The translations under genes were made by a program, and so were the position numbers. From contig CM055092.1 of NCBI GenBank assembly GCA_029204225.1, positions 62,398,692 to 62,462,691 on the forward strand: DNA of 64,000 bases. The letters run 5' to 3'. Each line of letters begins with the position of its first letter. Within the stretch, counting starts at the first letter, position 1. The notes beneath the pieces were generated by a model. That model had not been told where the DNA came from, searched no databases, and saw nothing but the letters and a program-made list of their open reading frames with translations. The stretch comes from Diphasiastrum complanatum. Taxonomy: Eukaryota > Streptophyta > Lycopodiopsida > Lycopodiales > Lycopodiaceae. Shown in pieces: positions 35,001 to 47,000 of this stretch.

Positions 35001-38000
35001 ACCCCCTTTTTTTACTTTTTTTTGTCCTTTTCTTGGTAGTTAATATGCAAAAATCAAATATTAAAAATATTAAAAAGTAAAAAAAATATTAAAAATGGTA
35101 CCGCCCTGGTACCGCGGATCCCAGGGCGGTACCGTACCCGCGGTACCACTGATATGGTACCGACGGTACCATACCAGCGGTACCACGAGGTACTATGGTC
35201 CACACATATGCTCTTATAGCTAGAAGACACGATCCGATGTATTCAAATGAAAATATTTGAAATGAATAGGAGGGAAACAACCCCTCAAATTAGTTGGAGA
35301 TTAATGTGTCATGTCTGAACATAAATTTAGGGTTAGGGTTTTTCTTTGGAGAGAATATCATCCTATGTCAATATAGCCAATGATAGTCGAAGTGCATTTT
35401 TGGATGTTGATTGATCCACGTTGCTTTGTACGATTTTTTAAAGACCCTAAAGTTGGGTGACCAACAACTGTTAGTTGGGCTAGTTATTGATTGTGAGTTG
35501 ACACACAAGCTTTGTCTTAAATCTTGTCAAATGTCCTCTCTGAAGGAACAATGTTGTTCAAATAGTCAAGATAATGCCACCCTTAAGCAAAATTTGGGTT
35601 TTTGAGACGAGAAATGTCTAGGAAAATAGGGGAAAATTAGTAGTGTGTGCGAGATGTTTGAGTGCGCAGCTGATCAACAGGACTATACTTGTCTATATTG
35701 ATATTCTTGCCCAAAACCCCTAACCTTAATTTTAGAACAAAACACATAGTAATGATTGAAGAACCATTTGGGAGGAAAACTTGGAAAAGGCCACGAGATA
35801 TTTGGTCTAGCAACGATACTCACAATCAGCTGGTCTTTGCTGCCTCATCTTTATTGCTCTCTTCTTGATGTTGTTGCATGCCATGGAGCTTGTTGCCCAT
35901 GCGTCGAGGACAATCCTTGAAAGTGCTTGCCAATAAAAAAAAACCACAATTAAATTATTAATCTTGTTTGGCTTTATCCTTATGTTTTGAGGTGAGGATG
36001 GGTGAAAAAGATTTCTTTTTTATATTAACGTTAAATTATGCTTCTGCAAATAGCCTTTATGACTAACTTTTGTGAACCTTGATGTTGGGCTCTGCGCTTA
36101 TGCCCCCAAATTTCATAATCACTTTGCCCCTTAAATTGCATTTGTAATTCAAAGGAGTAGAACAGTCCCTTCAAAGGTCTTGCAACTTTCATCAAGAACA
36201 TGGGGCCTTAAATCCTAATGAAGTCCGAAAAGGAACTTATTTGTTTGAAGCCACTCTGGAGTTTCGATTAGAATCTCTCCATTCTTGTCCACATACTCTT
36301 GCACAATATTATGCTTTTGATAATGCAAATGCCATGCATTTGTCGCACGCACGTGCTCATGGGGGGAATGATTTGAGTGCGCTCCGAGAGGTTGCTTAAA
36401 ATCTACCCACGTGGATGGGTAGCTTGGGGAGTTCTTGTTCCAAATCTTGGTGCAGATTTTGACATGTTTAGTTACTTTATATAGCTTTGGTTCCTTTTTC
36501 TGCTGCCCATGTTCGGTTTACTAACCGTAGCCTTCTTCATGTTGGTTCACCATTTTTGTTTCTGAGTTGGTTGTTTGATGATACTTACAAATTTCAAAAT
36601 AAATCAATATAACTAGGTATGTTAATCTATGTGATTTATGGGGTATACCCCCTTATGATATTATTTGTAGCAAAAGCATATCCATGGCAAGGTTAGTTTC
36701 ATCATAAAGGCTCTCAAAGCATGAAAGCAATTCATATAGTGTAAGAGAAAATCATCAATTTGCAAGCTAGATGTTTCCAAAGGTTTTGCATCATAAGGTC
36801 TTGGAAGCAAAGCGCAAAATGCCGAGGGATGCTCTAAATGCCCTTAAAGTATATTTGAAGCTGATTCTAAAGAATTTTTAATAGTTTTCAAGGGTATGTG
36901 CAATTGTATAGTAAACTCATGCAAGTGAAAATTACGAGGTAGTAAAGTTTTGGCAAACATGATACGATGTGGCCATGAAAATTAGTTATTGGCAAAAGCA
37001 AATCATGATGGGCTTTGTGAATTGTTATATGAAACGTGGAGCTCTAAATTCTGATTTCTAAAAGATATCAATGTCTTGACCAACATCCTAAAAGGAAAAA
37101 TGCTATATTCAATCTTAAGCCCCATAAAATAGGTAAGGTTCAAGATCTTGAGATATGGCCATGCAAACATTGTGGAGAAGAACATGGAGGTAGCACAAGT
37201 TTTGGCATGATAACCAAAATAGAAGGCGCTACCACAGGTCATTCTATGTCTAGTTTAGCTCGTTAGAGTTTAAAACACTAGATACTAGTTGATTTTGTGT
37301 TGGTTATTGAAATAAACTGTTTGTCATGAGGATACGGATCATTAGTCAGGTTTTTCAAACATTGTGGGATCAGAGGAGTCCTCATGGCTTGTATCTACAT
37401 GTGTAACACTTGCTCAACTCGGAAAAATACTTGGAGATAGTAGGCTTGGCTATTGCTTGGAAAAATCACCACATTTCAAGGCATTTGATGCTTATTAAAG
37501 GTTTTTTTGATTTGGATGGCCATGGATCTGAGTCAATAGCAGCTGAACTAAGCTCTGTAAGCGATTTGGTCATAATCAATAGCATTCATGAGGATTAAGC
37601 TTTCTTTTATGAAGGTGGGTGTAATTTTGGAAGACTTCTAGTGGCCTTTCTCTTATAAATGCTTTTTCCAAGTGGAAACCCTTTATTTCTTTTGTAGGCC
37701 TTAACTTCTCTATGTGCTTACAATGGAAAATCACGCTTTTTTATGAGCCAACAAATTTGGTCGTTCTATGGAGCCTTTGCTTATATGTCAACGAGTCTTG
37801 CATTGCAGTCCATAGCAACAAATAGTTGTCCTGCGGGTTGCAACATACTATCTTTTTTAAACATCTAATTAGCATATCTTTTATGAATAGCCGTAAGTAT
37901 TGATAGAATGGTATAGAAGCTATAGTTGTCCACACACTGTCTTTGATTTAGAAGTCTTTTGTTGGAAGCAGGCCATTTCACTAGCCAATTTAAATTCATG

Positions 38001-41000
38001 AAGAAATAATGATGATTTAGTATGTTTCCATCGTTATACATTGATAGGTTTTACTGCTTAATTTGTTCTATGGAATTTACATGAACCAATTGCAAACCAA
38101 GTACAGCATGTTATTTTTAGTTCAATCGTTCAATGGATCATGAAACGAATTTTGATTTGGGTGTTGAGATGATTCTACATGCTACGCTATCTCACTTTGA
38201 ACAATCTTAGATTTAAACTTTATCCTTTGCACTATTGGATATTCATGTGTGACCACACATCAAGATGAAGTTGCATTGGCTGGCTTCCATTTATGTGTAC
38301 ATTAAGTTGAAGGTAAAGAATTTGAATGTTGAGTTTTTTCACATCTATGTTTGCTTTGGGATGAGAATTTTGGGGCTTGAAAAAGCGGATATTGATTATT
38401 TTGACAAACATGTTCTACAGAGGAGCTTAGACCAGTTGGAGTCCCTCTCAAGGCAACTAAAAGCTAGAACATCTAGATTTGATTCCTCTGGCCAATCCAT
38501 TGCAGCAACACGGTAGGTGTCCCTTGTTTGAGCATTCTTGGATGTTCTTTATGTACATATTAAATTCTCAAGAATGTGTTAATGAAAACTTTTTCATTCC
38601 ACAAGATGCTGGGAGTGCACGTCATAAGTTCAATTAGGATGAATAAGCAATTTTCAGATGAAATGCATGAGTTTTTAACTGTAGTTTTTCAATTCTACTG
38701 TCATGTGTCATGTTTTGCTAATCTACTGTCACATGTGAGAATTAAAAGTCTGCTTTGATTAAGGCAAAGTTTATGCTCATTTTAGCAACCTATATATTAA
38801 TGTTATGTGGAAACAACAAAAATCATCATACATAATATGAGAATTTTTTGTCAATGTTTTGTGAAATTGCAAGTTATGTGATTTCTTATTTTGTGCCTAT
38901 TATACAAGAATCTAACATTAGCTTCCTAAGATGTAGTTGGAGGCTTATGACAGGTTTAATTGTGGTAACAACAACCGACAATCAAAGGAGGATAGTTTTA
39001 CGTTCAAGAGACTAGGTAATGGAAAAAATTGAATCGAAAAAATGAGATTGAGAAATGGCATCTCTTTGAGAAAAGAAGTTGGCCTACTCAATCCAAGCTA
39101 TGCTAGGAAGATTTGTAGTCACGATGTCATCTTGTTAATGCATTTGTTGGTCCACTTTTGCTCTAAGCCAAAGAAGAAAAAAAACATTGATGTCTTCTAC
39201 GTTTAGGCTTGATATCAAGTGGACTTTTTGATTTGGCACATGAGTTCATCTTATCTTGGACATTTTCATTTTCTAAGTTCATAGCACCTTCAATGGTTTC
39301 TAATTGAAAAGTACCCCGATTTAGTATCTTGTCTCAACGATGTCCCCTTTGAAATATTCCAACCTTGACATGAATTGTGGAGGATTCAACATAGGCTTGT
39401 TTAATTTCTAAGTGTGAGTAACATCATCCCCACGAAACCACATTACTTGAGTAGCCTCTCCTTTTCTATTTTGCTTCCTCCCATAGAAGCTTGGTGCCAC
39501 TAGACCAAATACCAGTGTACCACCTATCGTACGCTCATCAACCATCCTCGGGTGTCCTCACATCATTTTCAAATCAAGATGGGTAGAAATAATAGGACAC
39601 CTTGCGAGGATAGGATATGTCAACTATGTTCAGGAAGTTGCAGCCAGGGTTCCTTGAGCAGTGGAAGTCTACAAGATTTGCACAGGAACCTGAAAGAGTT
39701 AGTGGAACGACTATGGTAGTTGCTGAGCCTGTGACTTGCTTCAATTAAGGATCTCAAGCCACCGAAGTTCACTAGTGCAGTTGTAGTACGCAACACAGAT
39801 GCAATTGAAAATTGGATTCAAAAGTGGGAAAAAGCCCCTCAGATGTGCAGCATTGATGACGATGCTTAGAGAATTGTCGAAGCTACTTACCGCTTGCGAG
39901 AAATTGCACAACCTTCGTGGAGGAAGGTGGAGAAGGACAATTTTGTACTTGCCACCTGGGAATCCTTTAGACACATGTTTGTTGAGAATTCGGTACCTCT
40001 TGACATGAAGAACTGAGCCATGCAGTCTTGGACTAGTCTCAAGCAAGGGAACGAGTCCGTGCAAAAGTATGCGGACAAGTACAGGGAATCATTGATGCGG
40101 ATACTAGAGGAAGTCCCTATGTTCTTACAAGTATTCCCCTTTGCTGAGATTAGACAGGCTCAACAAGAGGATCCTCATTGCCAGGGAATTGTGAAAGGCA
40201 AATCTTGTGGAAGTAGAATCTCCGGATGAGAGTTTTGGTCTCTTTGTTCACACTTACCTTAGATATACCATAGATGATGGCGTGGTCAAGAGAAATGGCA
40301 AACTTCTCATTCTAGCTTGTGAGGAGCTGCTTAAGAAGATTGTCCATTTATGTCACGATAGAATGAGCCATCTTCGTGAGTCTGTCAACTATAACCAAGA
40401 TAGAATCATGATCTAACTGTGTATGAGACAAGCTGGTGACAAAGTCCCTGGAGATACTCTCCCATCTTCCTTCTAGCATAGGTAGTGGGCGTAAAACTCC
40501 AGGAGTTTTAATCCTTCTGGCTTTATTGACCTAGCACTTCAGATAGTGCGTCGCATAATGGTAAACATCTTTTTTAAGCTTAGGCCACCAAGAGTTACAT
40601 AGGGTCAACCTCATAGGTCTTATCCACACGAACGCAAAGATTGATGCCCCTGGAGTAGCTAGCCTATTTTCAAGCATGTGTTTAGACTTCATGGATTATC
40701 GTCATCCATAGTATTTGACAGAGATACTCGATTTACTGGGAGCTTTTGGATGGCAGTTATGGCCAAACTGGAAGTCCAATTGAGAATGAGTAGTATGGAG
40801 CATCTTGAAACGGATGGCCGAACTGAGAGAGTCAACTAGAACTTAGAGGATATGCTTAGGGCATTTCTTGGGGATAAGCAAACTCAGTGGAAGAAGTACT
40901 TACCGATGTTGGAATTCGCTTACAATGACAAAAAAAATGTAAGTACTAAACCGACTTGCCCAATTGTAAAGTCGAGAGCCTATTCCTCCTCTTTGTGTGA

Positions 41001-44000
41001 ATTAAAGAGAAGGCACTCCAATTTTTCTCACAAGCTGGGCGAGCAGTCCTATGAGAGAATCAGAATTGCAAGTCTTTGTCATAGAACATCGTCCCTATAC
41101 GTTTGCCACCATGTCACCCACCCGACATGCATAACCTCAATTGGGCTACATTAGGTCCAAATTTGAAGCTCACCTCTAAACACAAGCAGGTCATCCTTGA
41201 GTGCATCATGTGCAGTAGGATTAGGATAGACCATTCTAACGTAGGGTTGCCAAACCCTCTCTGAGCTCTTGGTCATGAAATTGCGTCTCACTCCGTCACA
41301 AAGGATGGAGTATGCAACCATGGAACCACTGCCATCTGTCTCGCCACTTTGAATTGATTTCTTCTAGCTTGTGAATGTCTACACTCAAGTTCAAGTTTGA
41401 AGTAGTCTAATAGTTTATAGTATACGCTATATGAGCATTGAGCATTGAGGATTTAGGGTTTTTGAATCTTCAAAGTTCTTTCTTGAGACATCTAACAAAA
41501 AATTCCAATTTCCAATAAAAAATAAAATGCCATAGTTGCCATTCACAAATTGCAATTGCTTAGGTCTTCGTGAATGTGCTCGTTGTGCTGAAACTCACCC
41601 CAATATGTCCATGAACTCATGAAGAAGGCCCAAAGTGGAATTCGTAAGGTACAAGATAGTGTAAATGGGTTGTAGCCCAATGACAATAGCAGATGCCTCA
41701 TCACAAAATGAAGATGATAGCACATAAGTCTTGATGAATGAAGAGATGCTTCTCTTAAGCAGTGCCAGATGCCATATCACCATGGCCAGTGTTAAAGACT
41801 TACTGTAGCCACATATCACCTTATACTCCTCATGTTGTCACTCATGAGATGATTATGATGAAGGGAGTGGTGGATCAAAAGATGAGGCATGTCTCCGCTA
41901 GAAAGAGAGTGCAAACAAAACAGTTCACACGTTTTATCTCAGGTACTACAGGTAGCACGCTCTGCCATGTTGCCATGTCACATCCACAATGTCTAGGAGC
42001 TCATCGACGATTATCTTTAAGTACGACATTATTACCACCCTCATCTACTTTGGCCACTATCATGTCCTTCTCAGAGCTTGTGGAGTCACTTGATAGTCTG
42101 ATTTGATATCATGAGCTACATTTGTTAAGCTAGGCATGGCATAGCCTTATTTTTATTTTTAGTTTTGATGCTATGTATTCCATTCTTATTTCATTAGCTA
42201 GCTAGCTATTAATTTGGAGACATTTCATATGCTCTCGTGATAGGTAACACACTTGATATGTAATCACATTTTTAAATAACTTTTGGTGTCTAAAAGACAT
42301 TAATAAAGCTTTCTTTCTTTCTTTCTTCCAGGTCTAGAGAGGGCTTCATATATGTATAGTTGGAGAAGTCCTAGGTTTGTTTTAAATGTATGCTAACCAT
42401 GTAGATTAGACACGATTCTTCCCTTCTCTTTTTTAGTGATTTTTTATTTTTATTATCATGATAAATTGTACAGCTTTTGATCAGTACCATGATTTGAGTG
42501 CTCAGTGTATGTCTTTTGCATCGGACAGTCAATTGCATTTCAATGCCTAAACAGGTGTTTAGATGCATAGTTAGGGAGGGAGATGGAGACGGAGATGGAT
42601 ATGTGTTAGATAGTCAGATTGGCATGGATAGATAGTGAGACTGATAGGGAGGTGATATATAGTCAGAGATACAGATAGAGAAGAGCAAGGCAAGTTGAGA
42701 GGCAGGCAGATGGGAGGATAGCAAATAGTGTGGTAAATAGGCACAGGTAGATGACAGTGGAATGACTACCATAGGGAAAATAAACACGATACTGAAGCTA
42801 GTGACAGTGGAAAAACTAACAGTCATACTTTGCACCAGGATCAAAACCTATTTGTGAAGTTGTTTTGCACAAATCGGAGCATAGTTGCTCTACCTTAAGC
42901 ACCGCTCTCCTCTCCTAATGGTGGCCGTAGAGAGGGAGGTTCAGCCCTTTTTAGGGTTTTTTTAGATTATTAGTATTTTTTGTTTAAAAAAAAAATGTCT
43001 GTTTCGTGCGTAATAAACAAAACGTTTTGATTTAAAAGGATCAGAATGAGTATTTATAGTATTACACAAGTATTAGCGATGTAGTCATAATCATAGTTTT
43101 ATGTACACTGTTCAAAAGTCCAATATATGACAATACATCATGATACCATGCATTATGTATTATACGATCATATCTACCATATGTAGTGAACTTTACTGAT
43201 ACATTTTTACAGGCAATAGCTGAAAGCTGGCAGTTTCAATGTTCCCTATCCAATCTTCGATGCTTAAGAGTTTTGGTGTCTCTTTGGAAACTGCCATGGA
43301 TCCTTAGCTAGTTAATTTAATATCCTTAATGGTGTTGCTAGCTTTTTTGACCCAGATGCTTGTCACATACTCCTACCAGATGAGAAACAGTGAAGATACA
43401 TTCTCTGACCTTGCGAACTTTTACACTCCTCCCCCGTCCCCCCTCCCCCAGCCCAAACCCCTCCCTGGTTTGATTAAATGTCAAATGTGAATTCAATGAC
43501 TACTACAACATTCAAATTCAGTATATCTCGAGCTAGTTGGTTTTGCGAGTAGTTTTGCTGGGAACTCTAGTATTGAGCTCAATGGAAAAACATATAGTGA
43601 CAATGTACAAGAACTTCCAAAACAATGTTAGAAGTATAGTGCATGGTAATACTTACACATCACCAAGAAATGATCTCAAAGCCTTTATATCATCAGCCAC
43701 GGACCTTTCCAGTTCAAGCCAAATTCTTTCCACCTCATTCACAAGAGCTGCATCAAGAAATTTAGAATTACAATGAATGCAAACAACCTTGCTAATGGTT
43801 CCAGTCATAAAGTTAATGTTGAATTCAATCTACAACTGCACAAGCTATATTAAGAAGATACATTTGAATCATGACTTCTTTGAGCTTATAATATCTTATT
43901 ACACACAAAAGGCAAAAGATGTAAAACACATTAGAAAACAAAAATGGCCCACCTTAATGCTTACATAGCCATGTGCTCTCTCCAAATATTGCTCATCCAA

Positions 44001-47000
44001 CTTTTCATATATATTAAGGTATTCTACAATATTTTTAATGTCCTCCCATGGAAAATGCACAATTTAATTGGAACATATAGACTAGAAAATAGGACACACA
44101 TAAACTACATGTAAACTTGAGCATTGAATGAAGAACTACATTGTCTAAGCAAAATTCATATTGTTTTTTCCCTCAAAAGGTATCCATATCAAATCATCTA
44201 TGCCACTCAAAGAATATCGCAGGGTGGGTTGTCCTTATTGAGGTTGTAACATACTTGTGTTTCTAATGGCAATGCTCTCATTTGCATTCAAGACTGAAAC
44301 CAAGGTTTAGGATCTTGTAAACATTGAATTTATTTGAACTTCGACATAAGCATAAAAAAGGCAGCATAGGCAATAGCCGCACCTTCAAATGCAGGGTCCA
44401 GAAAGCAAGCCTGCAAAGCTAAATATATCAGTAGTATGTAGTATGCAGGGTATATTATGAGCAAAGTCTATACCACTCTACAGAATAGAGCTTTTTGGGA
44501 AGATCTATATACCATAATCTGTTGTTTCAAGCCAGGAAGCCAGGGATGTGATGCCTAAAATGCCAAAATTATGAAAATCAAGTATGAAGAAGGCTTACAA
44601 GCTACTCTAAAAACTACTTACAGTTGATATTTAATCAAGGAAATAAAATTTTTGCAAGTCAAATAATCCTCAAGAATCAGGTAATTGAAAAGTTAGCTAT
44701 CTTTTGCCGAACATATCAAATTCATGGGTGTAATCAACTTCTGCATTAGCCTTCATAAAGTTATTGAGAGAGCATCAACATGCTTATGGTAGAGTGAAGG
44801 CAGTCACTGTATTAAGAAAATATTGAGCACCAGGACTGACATGCTAGATCTAATCTTTGGTGGTAAATTAAGGATAACCTTCTGAGGTGGAAAGATGTGC
44901 TTGCGTTCTAGGTTGGCTGATAGGGAAATTTTGAAGGTTGACTAGAAGCCTAAGAAAAAAGGGAGTCTACAATGGCAATATAGCAATCTTTGCAAGATTC
45001 AATCTCCTGCAAAAGTCAGGATAATCTTCGGTGGTAAATTAAGGATAACCTTCTGAGGTGGAAAGATGTGCTCGCGTTCTGGGTTGGCTGATAGGAAAAT
45101 TTTGAAAATTCAGATGAGAGCCATGCAGTGTATTTTGGCATCGATGTGAGTGAAATCATGGCAGTTGTGAAATTTTTTATGATGCTTTGCTTGAAGTTTA
45201 CTGGGCTCAAGCCATGCCTAGTTTCTGAAGTCGTAGGTGGACTTCATTCTTCATAAGGCATCAATGTAAAGTTTTAAAATATCTAACAGTGCCATGATTT
45301 TCATGGTGTTATTTTGCACATCTCCTTCATTGTGGCAAGGCTGCACTCTTCTCTTTCCATTTCTTGCAGCAGATATTCTTTCAAGCCTTTTCTTTTTCTA
45401 TGCGCTTTTGGTCTCTTGGTAATTAGAAGTGTGTCTTTCAGACTGCTTGCTCGTGAAGGAATCAATGCCGACCAGCTGTCCAGAGATCTGAAAGCGTTCG
45501 AGTTGAAGGTCAGTTCGATACCTTTGTGTTATGCTAACAATTTGCTGCAAGAACAAAGAAGCTCTTACGTCCAATTATTTGCGTGTGGCTCGATGCTTTG
45601 GGCTTGCTAATGATTTTCTTTTACAAGTGTTCCTCATATACATAACTTGCTAAATGCAGTGCCTTCGAAGAACTGACATAAACTTAGTACATTGGTCTTT
45701 GTACAAATGTATGAAACTAATGTGGACATATGTTTGTATGGATGACCTGCACCTACCCTTGGGCACTGACAAATTGACTAGGGGATGTCGTAGTAGCTGG
45801 ATGTCGTAGTAGCTGGTCCACACTACATGGGATGTCGAAATTTGTGTGTCTTCTTTGTTATGTCGGGTACTAGCCTCGACATAACATTGATATATGGACT
45901 TGCTAGATAAATGCCAATTTCTGGTAGCCTATCTCAAAATTCTGGATAAGTCTAAGTGATAGATAAATGATTCGAATTGTTCATGAAGTAGTTTTATTGA
46001 GTGTTTTCTAGTGACAATATTTAACAGATTGTAAGTATTATTGGCTGCTGATTGTGGGATGTTTGTTTCAAGACATATATGAGGTTGAGCTACAAAATCA
46101 TGTCAAATTTTGTAGTAGATAAATAGTTGGAGAAATATCAAGATAAAACTTTAATTGAAAACTCAATATGAGCTCAATGATTAAATCAGACAACCTATGA
46201 TCTATTTTTTCCAAATGAGATCATGTTTGGAAAGAAGTCTAAATGCGTAAAATGAAGGCACTCTCTGTGAGCCATTATTTACAGACTAAGAAGAGCACAA
46301 TTGAGCCTGACTAGAGATGGTGTATCACTTGGCTCGATTGGGCCAAAGGGTGAAGTATACTCTATCTCAACCATGTCCATGACACATATGAGTGATACAA
46401 GTCATATGAAGCCATAACATGTAGGTACTTGGAAGTATATCTTGAGACTTGGACTCATACAGATTTCTTAGGGACTCCAACATTCGAGTTCGACATTCAT
46501 TCCCTTTTAGAAAATATATTCTTTCGAATATGGAAATTGCGCATTTCTGGGTACTAGCTGGAACTATAATGACCATTGAGAGGAAATTTAAGTTTGTGTC
46601 AAAGTTGTACCTTTGTAAGCTCTTCAAACATCCAAGGATTTCTGTCAATGAAGGATTTCAACATCATGCATCCTCAAATGCATATTGAGTTGTTTGCTTG
46701 CTGCTACATGGAATTGGAATCTGATCATATTCAGAGAACAAATCATGCACTGAAGATTAAAACTGCTAGTGAAGTGTGTGGTGAGACCATTCTGGCAGCA
46801 AGCAGGTTGGTTCAATTGAATCAACAGGAAGGTTGGTGCAAATAAAATGCACGACAGGACATCGAGAGTCAAAGAATTGTCTAATAGAAAGAAATCTTCT
46901 TAGGTAGACAAGTATCTTTCCTCTCAAATTTGGTTGATCATTGAAGCAAATATGGTCTATGCATGCACCCTTGTGAATTCATTGTTCATTGTTGAAATGA

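Noticed and set aside
34795-35043. C-terminal extension of the 33-kb transposase (cysteine-rich tail)
   Set aside because: Frame happens to stay open through repetitive CTCTGTACT sequence; it does not match any transposase region.
44338-44410. Antisense exon extended to a stop at 44338 (ending MLMSKFK) as a C-terminus
   Set aside because: A GTGCGG donor at 44382 gives a junction in phase with a further open exon, which explains more sequence; both remain possible but the spliced form is preferred.
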